From Odontesthes bonariensis (Eukaryota > Chordata > Actinopteri > Atheriniformes > Atherinopsidae): DNA of 64,000 bases. Each line of letters begins with the position of its first letter. Positions within the stretch are counted from its first letter, which is position 1. The stretch covers positions 8,923,586-8,987,585 of the forward strand of contig NC_134528.1 in the NCBI RefSeq assembly GCF_027942865.1, written 5' to 3'. This document shows, piece after piece, positions 39,476-51,470 of this stretch. The notes under the pieces were generated by a model. That model did not search any database, was not told the DNA's origin, and worked only from the letters and a program-made list of their open reading frames with translations. The position numbers and the translations under genes were made by a program.

Positions 39476-39597
39476 AGAGGAGCCGGCGCGTTTGTTTGAG
39501 CGCGGAATGATGTGGGTCTCGAAGGTAAGGCAGCCGAGCTGTTGTGAGGCGGACTGGGTTATGTGTCTTTATGATTTACGAGCCTGACTCCAGCCGC

Positions 39598-39614
39598 GGT
39601 TCAACCAGAGTTCA
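39598..39614 (+). promoter_or_regulatory. DR5 retinoic acid response element
   Basis: GGTTCA-ACCAG-AGTTCA: two direct half-sites spaced by five bases, with the same half-sites as the classical RARbeta2 and Hoxa1 elements. It lies 3' of mir-10 and about 890 bases before the hoxb3b ATG, that is, in the interval of the lost hoxb4b. Mouse Hoxb4 is flanked by DR5 elements that drive neural expression. Confidence 0.7.
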
Positions 39615-40484
39615 TAAAGCTGCATGCCTCCAGACTTATTCCCTCTGTCTCTCTGACTGCTCTCCTCTCCTCGTCTTTAAAAACTACAGCTGAATAATTT
39701 CGATCGCTTTAATTTCGGAGGAAGAGTCCATTTAATTTTATTGCGATACTGGCTGAAAAAAAAGGAACAAAAAGAAAGACAAAGATGGATAAAGCAGCTG
39801 CAGCTGCGTTGCACAATGGACTTCTGTACAATTTTGCATTGGATTGATGGGTTTTTCAGTAGGTTGTGATACAACATTTAATTTTTCCCATACAAACAGG
39901 GCTATCCATTAGCTGAATAAAGGCTGTTATGTATGAACAGAAATAGGCCTAATGTAATTTCAGGAGACACCACAGAAAACACAATGAAGCACTGTTTCTT
40001 TTTATATCTACATCTAATTTGTTGTCTGATAACAATATATTTACATTTGTTAGGCCAGTTTTAGTTCTTAATTCATCTAATCCCCTTTGAGACAAAAAAA
40101 CACAACAACAACAAACAAACAATTTCCAGAAAAATAGCCTCGTTTTTCGACCTAAAATCGTCATATGTTGTGTGTAAAAGAAATTGAGCCCCGCTGGGAG
40201 GTGAATCACTGCAGCTTTTTCAGGATTATCCTCACGTTGGTGTTTTCCACCGAGCTCTTCATTTTGCCTCTCTTGCATGGAGAGGCTTGCTATTCATGTC
40301 AGAATACTATTGAGTTGATAAGATGGATCATTTAGTCTCCTCCCTTATTCTGTGTCCGTCTTTTTTCCTCCCTGGATCCTCTCAGGCCAGAAGCCTTCGG
40401 CTCTCTGGAAACCCGCCATGTGACATTTGGCTACCAGCGCTCAGCCAGAAGGTCAAAGGGGGGCCCGGTGCACATTTCGTGGAA

Positions 40485-42185
40485 ATGCAGAAACCCAGCG
40501 CCGCACACAACATCCACCACCACCGCGACTTCTTCAGCGAGTCTCTGGATGGCGTCTCTGGCTTTGGGTGCTCCCCACAAGCACCGACACACCAGCAGGG
40601 AGTGGAGACGTTTGAGCGCACGTTTCCCCGGAGGTCAAAACCACAAAGCACCAAGTTTCCAATGAGCAGAAACATTTTCCCCTGGATGAAAGACTCCAGA
40701 CACTCAAATCAGAAACCCAGCAGGAAAATCACAGGTCTGTATGACATGAAAAAAAAAAAAAAAAAAATCAGACGTTTTTAAACTAAACTATTTCCATTTG
40801 GCCTCTCAGTTTAAAAAGATGATTTCAGACTTTAATGTTCCTCCTTGCAGGTTCAAAAGGTCATCTGGCTTTTAATGGGGCTGCAGTCAGGCATGAGAGG
40901 CAGGAGGCCTTCAGGTTTTAGGCTCACAGGCATTTAAGGATGTATTTTAATATCAATTAGCATGTATCTTTTTTTTTTAAAAGAAAGCCTGAGAGAAATT
41001 AAATTAGAAACAACAGAAAGGGCCGACTGAAGCTGAAACAGACTGAGCCTTTTATGCTCCAGACTATAGGACCATAAAACAGAAACATGAAGGATCCCTT
41101 TCACCAAACCCAAACTAGTAATTAAAGGATTTGTATTTAATCGTGATTTTAATCCAAAATGTATAAAGATAAAAACATAATTTAAGTTATAAAAACAACC
41201 GTGTTGAAATAGTAGCAAATCGAGCCGTATTTGTCTTGATTTACTACATCTGAAACACTAACAGCGACATAAAGGGGAGATAAACACAGTTAAATTTCAT
41301 ACATGTCAGCTCACTAATCTTTCAACAACAGCCAGCTTCTTACACACAGGTTTCAGCCCAAACCTTTTGATTTATTCTTTTGTTGTTGTATTATTGTGGT
41401 TTTCTGTGCCTTTTGATCCAGTTTATTCAATAATTATTTGTTGGGCTTTTTTAGTGCTCCTCTTTTACGCAGCAACATGTAAGATAACGCGAACAGAAGC
41501 AATTAAAAAGACTGGAAACTGGCAGTAAACGCAGCGGAGGCTCACTGGAAGAAAGATGTAATGTATCTGTTCGACACCTCATTTCCCGACATTTGTCTCC
41601 GCAGATTGCAACGAGAAGTGCCCAAGCGCGACCCCGGCCTCGAAGCGCACGCGCACCGCATACACGAGCGCGCAACTGGTGGAGCTGGAGAAGGAGTTCC
41701 ACTTTAGCCGCTACCTGTGCAGGCCGCGGCGGGAGGAGATGGCCAGCCTGCTCAACCTCAACGAGAGGCAGATTAAGATCTGGTTCCAGAACCGGAGGAT
41801 GAAGCAGAAGAAGGACCAAAGAGTGCAAGGCCTCACCAACATAACCAGCACCACCTCCTCCTGCTCTCCCCCGTCCTCCCCCTCCGCCTCGGGCAGCCCC
41901 ACTCTGGCAAGTCTGGGTTATGTCCATCTGGGCGGTGATTACCAGTCGGCCTCCCCTCCGCTCAAGTCCCGACAACAACAGCAGCAGTCCCAGCCGGCGT
42001 GCCGTGCACAATACTCCAAATGTCCAGCTCCGGGCTTCAAGCACGGCCCCCAGTTTGATGTGCAGTACAACACTTCTCACACAACAAACCCAAACCAGGG
42101 AGGCGACGATCTGAGCGGGTCGTACTTCTCACAGAGCTGCTCTCAGGACAGAATCATGCAAGCTCCAAAACTGACTCATCTGTAG
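40485..42185 (+). CDS. hoxb3b: Hoxb3b homeodomain transcription factor, shortened and divergent
   Basis: Exon 1 40485-40734, intron 40735-41604, exon 2 41605-42185; 276 residues against roughly 400-430 in other Hox3 proteins. The start is chosen because MQK is the usual Hox3 opening and because a pyrimidine-rich acceptor (TCTCAG at 40385) places 40386-40484 in the leader; the frame is open upstream, so a longer start cannot be excluded. The hexapeptide IFPWMK is at 64-69. The homeodomain is at 96-155 ([20 protein letters not shown]...[18 protein letters not shown], helix [15 protein letters not shown]). The C-terminus [11 protein letters not shown] is the conserved Hox3 ending. Changes from the Hox3 consensus: N23S, V32E, N36S, T41N and Y56Q. 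The Hox3 N-terminal and central regions are reduced. Next gene downstream is hoxb1b; hoxb2b is missing. Confidence 0.92.
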
Positions 42186-43140
42186 CAAAGCCAAGGCGCG
42201 TGTGTCTCGTTGCATTCTCTATTTATTTATTGGGCTAAATCTAAATTAGCGACGTTTTTATTTATTTGTATTTGACATATTTATTATTTTTTTTGTGGGT
42301 TTTATCCTCGCACACGCCCTCAAACATGGAGAAATGTTACAATTCAGACCTGAAAGCTTAAATGAACACATTAACTATTATTTAGGCTGCAATTTGATTC
42401 AAACAGGCTCGTGATCCAGATTTACACCCCATTTAAGAGACAAAACGTTGTCGAAAATGGCAAATCTTACTCTTTTTTCTTCTTCTTCTGTTTTTTGGTT
42501 AAAGCTTAATTACCACTTGAGGACTATAGCCACATTAACTCTTACTTAATTACAGGGCGCGTTTTAACGAGTGTGGACGGTTTACGTTATAGTGTCAGTG
42601 TTGTTAATTTACAAGCAGGAGGGGAAAATAAGATGTAGAGAAAGGCCTATCTGGCTGTTAAACGTCTTTGTTCTTTTATGGGCAAAATGGGCCAAACAAG
42701 CTGTCAGTCTTTAAAAAGAGGCATGATGGATCACTGAATTCACTGCGCTGACTATTTCTGCAACATTGTCTGATTCAGAGCCTGTGCGCACCACTCATGC
42801 TGTCCAAAGGCTGGGGAAATATTTCAGTAAGAAGCCAATCCGGACATGGGCGAAAGTGATGTTTAGAGACACAATTGGAAATTAATTGAATGTTTTTCAA
42901 CCCTCGTCGGCAAAGAAGCTAAATTATTCAACGATGCCAAAGCTTTAACAGCATGCAGGCCGTCAATTTTACACATTTAAATGGAAATATTAAAAGTATT
43001 ATAATTGTAAGACTTAAAGACCTGCAGTGGCAGTCAGATTTATTCTTATTATCATTATTATTATTATTTTCTATCTTTTTATTTGTCAGTGGAGCTCCTC
43101 TAACACTGCAGCCTGCATATGTCTCCTGATGTTTGTGTTC
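42186..43140. other. hoxb3b 3' UTR and hoxb3b-hoxb1b spacer
   Basis: A T-rich 3' UTR follows the hoxb3b stop; no canonical AATAAA was noted. No trace of hoxb2b coding sequence was seen. A short ATT run lies at about 43048-43070. Confidence 0.4.
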
Positions 43141-43143
43141 TTA

Positions 43144-43250
43144 TCAGATGGATGAGGGAGTTTGATTGAAGCATTTGTCATGTAAATGCGAGCCGTTTGA
43201 TGGACGAGCCTGCAGACTTGACAGAGTGCTGTTGGTCTTTTGCCATTGGC
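43144..43250 (+). promoter_or_regulatory. hoxb1b: hoxb1b autoregulatory-type enhancer (Pbx-Hox, Sox/Oct and Meis sites)
   Basis: In order: AGATGGATGA (43146-43155) and TGATTGAAGC (43163-43172), both Pbx-Hox-like; TTTGTCATGTAAATG (43174-43188), a Sox plus octamer-like site; TGATGGACGA (43198-43207), a Pbx-Hox site with one core base changed (TGATGGAT expected); CTTGACAG (43217-43224), a Meis/Prep site; and an inverted CCAAT at 43245. Order and spacing resemble the mouse Hoxb1 rhombomere-4 autoregulatory element as I remember it. It lies about 160-265 bases before the ATG. Confidence 0.7.
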
Positions 43251-43408
43251 GTTTAGCAGGTCACATGGTGTGTCAGGAAGGTGATATGAGCGTGGAAGGC
43301 AGTTTTACAGCTTTGACATACTTACCTAAGGTTAGGGGCGAGGGGAGCACCGATTAATGACTGCTCAGTCTTCATCAGTTCTGAACAAATAACAGGCCCA
43401 GGTTCAGG

Positions 43409-44518
43409 ATGAACTCCTACTTAGACTATCCTGTGTGCAACCGGGGAGCAAATATTTTCAGTACCAAAGCCGGATACCCCAATTTAAACCATGGATACAT
43501 GTCGTCCAACTCGTGTGCAACAAGTGATAGTTACGCACCGGACGGTCGTTTAGTGGCAGCAGCCTCTGCGCCCCACCAGACTTCGAGCCTCCCTCTGCAC
43601 CACCAGGCCCACGCCAACTTGGATCTGCAGTTTTCAGCCCCGGGGAACCCCATGTATGGGTCACCTCTGGAGTACGGACATCACCAGTACGGCCTCGCTC
43701 CAGATCAGGACCGGAGCTTTATTCACGCACAGGTCTCACCGCTCGGAACAAACATGGCTCCCTACGCAGGGGACAGCTGTGGGCCTGGAGTTGTATCGGG
43801 CAGCCAGTATCTGCATTTTGCCAACGGAGATCAGAGGCAGCAAGAATATTCTGAAAGTGTTTACGCGAGGTTACCGACCCAGTGTAAAGAGAAAGATTTG
43901 GAGCACGTTGAGGAGGCTTCTAAGACTTTCGACTGGATGAAAGTGAAAAGGAATCCTCCTAAAACAGGTTTGTTGTGGACATTAGAGCAAAAACGTTGTG
44001 CCATTTAGAGAACCCATGAGGCCAATAAAACGTGCGTAAAACCCAGTCAGCTGACAATAAAGCCAAAGTGTTTTAAATAGTCCTGATAAATCATTTTATC
44101 CACTAATGTTTTTCTGTTCATTCTCATTTTTTCACTCATATCCAATCCTCATACTCCAGCTCCATGAGTTCCATGTATTTCTCCACCATCCATTCATCCA
44201 TTTCTCCCCGCAGCTGTCCTGTCGGAGTTCGGGGTCCCGGGCCAGAACAACGTGATCCGCACCAACTTCACCACCAAGCAGCTGACGGAGCTGGAGAAAG
44301 AGTTCCACTTCAATAAATACCTGACGCGGGCACGGCGGGTGGAGGTCGCGGCCAGTCTGGACCTGAACGAGACGCAGGTGAAAATCTGGTTTCAGAACCG
44401 CAGGATGAAGCAGAAGAAGAGGGAGAAGCTTGGCTGCGCTTCGGTCAACTCTTCGGCACCTGTGGAGAAACTCTCCAGCTCCGACACCTCCCCAAAGACT
44501 AAAGGGGAAAAACTCTGA
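43409..44518 (+). CDS. hoxb1b: Hoxb1b homeodomain transcription factor
   Basis: Hindbrain-patterning Hox1 factor. Exon 1 43409-43967, intron 43968-44213 (only 246 bp), exon 2 44214-44518; 287 residues. The N-terminus [13 protein letters not shown] and the GY...SY region are Hox1-like. The Hox1-specific hexapeptide TFDWMK is at 173-178, followed by VKRNPPKT. The homeodomain is at 198-257: [40 protein letters not shown] and [18 protein letters not shown]. The tail is serine-rich. It is the most 3' Hox gene of the cluster, with an upstream autoregulatory-type cluster and a 3' DR2 retinoid element. Confidence 0.96.
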
Positions 44519-44813
44519 ACAATGACTCTTAAAAAATGACTGTGGAGGCCTGAGCAGCTTTCCACAGACAAGTTGCACCATTCCAGAAAAGAAAAAAAAG
44601 TGAATAATGCTCGTGGTCTTGTGAAGTATACAGGGTATGTCTGTGTCTGCTGATGTGCATCGACTTCTGAATTGGATGTTGAGAAAACTTTCGAAAAGGT
44701 GTTTTCATCCATTCTTGTATTTCTATGTTTAGTTTTTGCACCTCCTAAAATGTCATTGTTTGCACTATTTATTTACAGGGTATTTTCCAACAATTGTTCA
44801 GATAATTTAGCTT

Positions 44814-44819
44814 AATAAA
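44814..44819 (+). terminator. hoxb1b: polyadenylation signal AATAAA of hoxb1b
   Basis: AATAAA in TTAGCTTAATAAAGTTTATC, about 295 bases after the stop codon. Confidence 0.75.
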
Positions 44820-45062
44820 GTTTATCAAATTAAAAACGGAGTTGTAATTGTTGTGCATGTTAAAGAAGCTGATAGTCCATATTCGGCACAATCTGCAGTT
44901 TTTAAGAGAAAGTTGTCTCCCTCTGAGGGTATTGAATTAATTTTTTGGGTGGAATTAAAAACTTATTTTCTGTATATCCACCTCCATAAATAGTTCCACC
45001 AATAGTTCCCCTTGCATAATGTGACAAGAGGAATCTTTCACAACACATGGGGTGGTTCCAAG

Positions 45063-45076
45063 TGACCTTTTCACCT
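45063..45076 (-). promoter_or_regulatory. hoxb1b: DR2 retinoic acid response element 3' of hoxb1b
   Basis: Minus strand AGGTGA-AA-AGGTCA, two perfect consensus half-sites (RGKTSA) spaced by two bases. It lies about 245 bases beyond the hoxb1b polyadenylation signal. Vertebrate Hoxb1 genes have a DR2 element on their 3' side that drives early neural expression; this is its likely equivalent. Confidence 0.7.
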
Positions 45077-48000
45077 CGAAATACCTCCAGGGGCTCTAAA
45101 CATGACAACAAACTCCAGGAAGCCAAGTCTCACCCTTGATTTGTTACCCAAATTCTATTTGGATACAGCTGACACATGTTGTTACAGAGAACCATTTATA
45201 TTTCTTTTCAAAAACAGCCACTATTTTGATAATCTAACATCTTGCAGCCTATTGTGGGTTCGGCCTCAGCCATACGCTTGCAGGACTTGACCACCTTGTT
45301 TCCTCTGATGGTGAGGGGGCAGCAGTTTCAATATTTGCTCTGGGTGTTGGGTTTGCACACACAGTTTCTGCCCCAACAGCACTGGCCTGTTGATGCCCCT
45401 CTTTCCAAAGCTGAGGTTCATGCAGAGTTCAGGCACAAATGAATGCGGAGTCAATCTGTCAAGACACCAGAGTGGGAGGTAAACTCTCAGGCTCAGGTTG
45501 TGGGACATTCAGGCTATTTTTAAGATTGTGTGAACTTTAATCTCCTTTAAAGCCTCTTACAAACATGTTTTTAGGAAATGGAAATCAGCATTCATTTGAA
45601 ATATATCTGTGTGAGTATGCAGTTCTTTCATAACTATATTAAAAATGAATACAGTTCCGCGAATAGAAGTTACAGCTGAAATACCATACATCCCATTACT
45701 GTAAATTAGAAAGAAGGCTCGGATATTTGATGTCATGCCTTTCTTTACAAGTAAAAAGCCTCCTCTTCGGATGAGTCACAAGGCCATGGACTGGGGAGGC
45801 GACAATGAATATGGTGAGTAGTGACAGATTCAACAACAGAAATGGGGACGGTGCAGAAAACAAGTGTGGGACTTCATTCCAGGGGTGTGATCCCTGCCAT
45901 CTCTGTAGGTAATACCTCAGCGCTCCCAGCAGGCTCTCCATCTGGAGGTGTCAAGAGTCGGTGCGGCAGCCAACTCCACCGAGACAGATGTTCAACTGGG
46001 GGAGAGGAGGAGGATGTTTTTCACCTTCCGATCAGGGTAGCCTTCCTTGCTTTCTGTTGGAGAATGTAGGGCAAGGAGAGGAGAGGAGCACAGAGTGGTT
46101 AATGAACACAAAGGGACGAGAAGGAAAATCCTTGTAAGGTCACGATATAACCCAAAACATCCAACTGAACACACGGAACAACAATTAATAAATCCAGAAC
46201 TGCCAACTTTTTAGTCTTCAGATATCTCGCACATCTTTAGCCCCCCCCCACCCCATGCACTTTGTTTGAGGTCGGCCCGGTGCTGTTTGTACCCCATGCT
46301 GGTTGCAGTTGTTGCAGGCTCTTTTACAAGTCTATTGCCAGGCTCACTTCCTTGGTTTTCTACCAGTTCCTCTGTCGCATGTCACTCTGCAGGGTCCCCA
46401 GGCTTCAAAGGAAAACTAGATACAGTATTCATGGCATAACAGGGGGTTAGTCATCTAAGAGATACCACGGAGGAGTGACTTTTATTGGCAGGTATCAAAC
46501 ATGGCTTTTTACAGGCTGACGTCATCTAAACATGATACAGACATCACAGCATACTAAAGACATTTTCAAAAGAGCAATATTTCAATTTAGTTTGTTTACA
46601 TCATCCTAAAATATTTATAAAACAAGTCACAAATTGGACAGTGTCAAGGGTGAAGTAATAAAATTATGCACTTATTTCAATCCTGTCCTGTGTTTTTTTT
46701 TCATATTTTATTGATCAGTGTCGACCGAGTAAGGGTAGAGTTGAAAATGGGGGGAGTTAAATCATAAAAAGATTTTTTGGCATGAGTTTTGCTGACCAAA
46801 TAATCATTTAAAATCCAATCTTTTGCAAGTTTTAATGTAATTAGGGTCAAAATTAACACTTTTGTTTGGCAGCCCTGATTAAAGTGAGTATCTTTGGGTT
46901 TCAGACTGTTTGTGGGACAAAGCAAGACATCCGATGACGTAACCGTAGGATGTGAGAAAAGTCAGAGGAGCTTTTTCTTCAGCCATGATCCTTCCTGGGA
47001 GAAGGATCTACCCTCTTTTGTTCTTCCAGATATTTTCCAGTATTGTATCTACATTAAAAGAATTTCTTGGGGAAGTTTCTCCTGAAGCTTAAATCAAAAT
47101 TGACTTATTTATGAATAAAGAAAAAAATCATCAGGAGGTTAATTGATAATGAAAATAACTGCTAATAGTAGCACTTTACACATACGTGTTGACATGGGAA
47201 AAATCATAAAAGGAGGCATCATGGACTTCCAGGTTCAATAGCTGTTTGATATTATTCAAGGATCGGTGGGTTAAAAGATAATATGCTCATGTTTTTTTTT
47301 TAATATGAATAATAATGATGAGATAACAAATATAATTTAGGACTTCGGAACCATGTGACAAAATGTTTGAAGAAACAAAAGAAATCCAGAGAAGTCACAT
47401 ATGAGATTTCCATTCTGTAGATGTTGGTGAACATTTAACACGTTTCTGTAATTTTTCCATCGTGTTCTTTGAGGCCTTCTGGAGAAATGATGTCTTGGTA
47501 TGAATGGCACGCTTTCTTCTTCCTTTGTTTTGGCACTGAGCCTCTTTATAACCCAGCCTGGGAGGCTCTTGACAACCATCCCCCATCCGAGTCAGGCTCT
47601 ATTGGATCTGGAAGCGCCAGCTGACCTGAAGCTCCTGTCTCCTGGGTCCCCCTTGCGACTGGATCCTTTTCCCACTCCATCAGCATAGTAACCGACAAAG
47701 ACAAGTGACTTGGCCAGGGTTAACGTCTTAATACTCCCTGGGATTGCCTCCAGGATCCAAATGGCTACCCCTAATAGTTTTCCTCCTCTGTGTGCCTGTC
47801 AGACCGCCATGACTGTATGCCGTAAGAAAAACAAGACGATCTGAGAGGCAGAGTAACGAAGCAGCACAATGGAATAATGAGGGGTGGTGAGGAAAAATAG
47901 AGCGTTCATGAAAGGTTTGGTGTGAGGATACAAAGGTCTGAAGTGATGCCTGGCGCTCAGACACTGGTGTGCCAGTGGCTGATACTTTGCATGGAGAGCC

Positions 48001-49359
48001 AGCACACTTGAAATTAAACTGGCTCCTTCCTTTAGAGCCCAGGAGGGGAAAACCAGAACTCAATCAGTGTCACGTCACATGGTTCAAAGCGGCCAATTCG
48101 ATGCTGCCAGGAGGTTGAGAAATGCAAGGTGACAGTTCATTTTACCAGTGACAGTGTGTCGGTCTCGCTTGCTGGTTCTCCAGTCAATTCCCAGCGAGCA
48201 GTGAAGGTTGCTGGAGACAGACAGCAGCTACCACCCCCTCGCCTCCTCCTCTTCATCCTCACCACCGCCGCTCTCTCATCGACCCTGCTCTGCTTTGTAT
48301 TCCAATTAACTGGACAGGGGGAGAGGCGGCAGTGTGCAGGATTACAAGCGCAGGCAGACACATTCTTCTGGCATCTTCGCGGTATCTCAATCCCAATAGT
48401 GCTGTTCTTCCCTTTTCCCTTCCCTTTTTCCCCTCTTCTCGGCTTATGACAAGGGCCAGTTGTTCCAGAGGGATAATTCATAGATTCTTCTTTAACAACT
48501 CCCTCTAGGGACAATGTCTTGGTAATGAAAAATAGGTCCCTCTCACACATTCATATATCACATGTAATAGAGGTGTGTAATCACTCAGTCGAGTCAACGC
48601 ATTCCCAGCTGTAACCGCTATTCTTAACAGACACCTCAAATAATGCTGAATTAATATTTTGAAATGGCTCATATATTCTAACATAATACAATTTGAATGA
48701 TTTTCCATTCAATGCTTTCAGGGCTAACATTGATTTGGGTACAGGCTGAGGTAACTCTCCGAGTCAGTCAATGTGAGGCTGACTGAAGGTTGTAGATTTA
48801 GCGTGGCACATTTGCTCTTCTGTCTTTTGTGTCCTCAATCTATCATCACTTTTTTACCTCGCCACCACCAAAGCACCCCCTACACTGACACATGTTTGAG
48901 CAATGGGTGGGATGGGAATACAATGATTCTGAGGAAATCCGAAAGGTAAACTACCTCTTTTTATCTCCCCGAGCTACACAAACATCTACGACAGACCCTT
49001 AAGAATCAGGCCAAACACCTTTTTTCTTTATCAAGGGCCTGAATATGGGCTGTGACATGTTTAAATTAGGGTCACATTTGAGCACCAACGGGAGATTTTT
49101 GCCATTGTAAAAGGTGTCAGATTGATTTATGCAAATTGTTTTACACATATTGTAATAGTATAAGGCATAACTTGAGTGCCCTGCTTGTTTTTTTGTAGAT
49201 TTTTGCAGAATTTCACATTTGAAAGCCTTACTTCTTTTTTAGTTCCTTTTTTTTTTTAAATGTAAAGCAAACCAGAACTTGAAACACAGGCGTGGGTGGG
49301 TCACTATTTGTCCCTCTGGACTACAGAAAGGTTCCTGCCTATCTGGAGAATGTAATGTG

Positions 49360-49360
49360 G

Positions 49361-49403
<43 letters not shown>
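49360..49403. repeat. (GT)n microsatellite with one TTT interruption
   Basis: Forty-odd bases of GT repeat interrupted once by TTT in the middle. Confidence 0.95.
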
Positions 49404-49407
<4 letters not shown>

Positions 49408-51418
49408 AAGACAGGATGCACACTCAAACGCACACCATCCATGCCCTAAGGATCCTCCTGACTCTACTGGCGCTATCAGATCAGAGAGACCCGCTGTCCC
49501 TCCCCACACCGCAATGCAAATGAAAAGGAATGCGCTGATAAAAGGCCAGATCCTAGAGATGAGAGGCCAGAAGGAGGATTGAGGCAGCAAATGCTAAAGA
49601 GGGAGAGCCTCTTGGGGAGATGAGAGGTGGCAGAAGAGTCAGTGTTGGTAGTAGTGGGAGATCATAGCCATGCTCCCCCTCAGCGGCGTTTGATACAGGG
49701 CTTTTGTCGCTCTTTCAGTGGTGCATTGTTGGGTGGTGTAATCCCCGTCGGATTACAAAGGGCTTCCCTTTTCATATGGGGCTGACCCAGCAGGCAGGTG
49801 GCTGGGGCTCTGTGGAGCTGTCAAGGGGAGGGAACCTCTTTTCCAGGGGAGGGGACCCCAGTTCCTCTTACCTTCACAGGGGCTTTTTGCTGGGAGGCCA
49901 GTCAGGCGCAGGTCAACGTGGGGACAATGTTGACTTGGATTCAACTCAGCCTGACCCCGTGGCTTCCTGTAGGGGAAGTGACAGGGAAGGACACCATCAC
50001 GAGACTGCGTTCAACATGAAATATTAAAAAATACTTAGACTAGTTCAAATATTGCTGAAGGGAGAGAGGTGCTACTGCTGCATCTCTTTAAAATAAATGA
50101 TCATTTAGGAGGGAGATTGCAGCAGAAGGGTCATAACTTAATCTACAAGGAGAAATGTCTTCCAAATGTGCAAATGATTACAGTTTAGATGTGAATGAAA
50201 ATGTTAAATCTAAACATATTTCTGATCGAATATGCATACCAGTGAGGCTCTTGCCTAAAATCTAACACAAATTACACATCTTAAAAGTAAAAAGTGTATA
50301 ACATTCATCGAACAGTGCTTGATTGTATGCTGAGCAGTGTAAGACTACGCTTTGGTTATCTGATTGCTTTCCTTGTAGGATTTCAGTAATACAGGATCAA
50401 TAAGACGATAGCGTGGCGCAGCAGTATGTCTGTCAGCGCTGCTATACCACCACCTCTTCTGCACATGTCAATTGCGTGTGTAAAAGCCCAGTTCAGTTCA
50501 TCCCATTGCTGCTCACCCTCTACTGGTAATCAAAACCGTTCATCCACGCCCTGTCAAATATAGAGAGGGGCCAGTTTAGTGATGCTGCTTTCATGTGTCG
50601 TCTAAAACAACCTTGTTAGATTTTCCTGCTTAACTCTAACACTTGTGGAAGTGGTGAATTGAAACAGTTTGGATTGGATACTTTTAACTTTCAGATTTAT
50701 TTGCCACACTTTGCATAATTTTTTGTTTTATGGCTTAGCCAAAATGTCAACTGCATCCATGCTGATATTAGTAATTTATAGACATAAACACAACACAGAT
50801 TTATATTCTGGATTTTTGTTCTTATTTGTTGGAGTGGGTCAGTTACCCTGAAATGTAATCAAATACATAATGGCAGTTTTTATAATTAGTAACATAATGT
50901 TTTACAAATAATGTAATCCCATCAGATATTAATAGATTACATATAAGTCAAATAAAGTCACTCTAAATCAAACCAGCAAGCTAGTAACGTGTGTGTTTAT
51001 TTCAAATGTAATTATTTTAAAATAGAACTGACACTGTAATTTACTATTTCACATATTGCGGGATCTCGTGTAGAAGAAGGCAACATCTGCACAAAAATGT
51101 AATTTAAAAGATAAAAATAAAAATATTAATTGTTTCTTACCTTTATTATAAACATCATGTAAAACGTATGTAGCTCAAAAATAGCAGAAACTGAAATAAA
51201 CCTTATGATAAAAGTGAAAACTTTGGAATGCAATGTCTGCGCCCCATAAAACAGTCGCAGATAAAAGTAGCTTTTGTGAAATAAGATGAAAAAAAAAACT
51301 ACTTTTAAAATCAGTTACTTACTTAAGTGAATTGCTATATGGGAACTGTTTCAACTTACTCAAAGAAAAAGCTTTATTAGAGGACCAACGTCGGCAGCTG
51401 GCTGGCTTCTGGACCACC

Positions 51419-51470
51419 TAGCTAACTTCAAACAAGCTAAAGTTAGCTAACTTCAAACAAGCTAAAGCTA
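51419..51470. repeat. short tandem duplication, unit about 24-25 bp
   Basis: GCTAACTTCAAACAAGCTAA with its flanks occurs twice in direct succession; the second copy runs into GCTAACGGTGTCC. Confidence 0.75.

Noticed and set aside
41451-42080. 209-codon minus-strand frame over hoxb3b exon 2
   Set aside because: Antisense shadow of the GC-rich homeodomain exon; no independent motif.
48127-48139. DR1-like pair AGGTGA-C-AGTTCA downstream of hoxb1b
   Set aside because: DR1 spacing is a weak and frequent nuclear-receptor match and there is no known Hoxb1 counterpart; kept out of the regulatory list.
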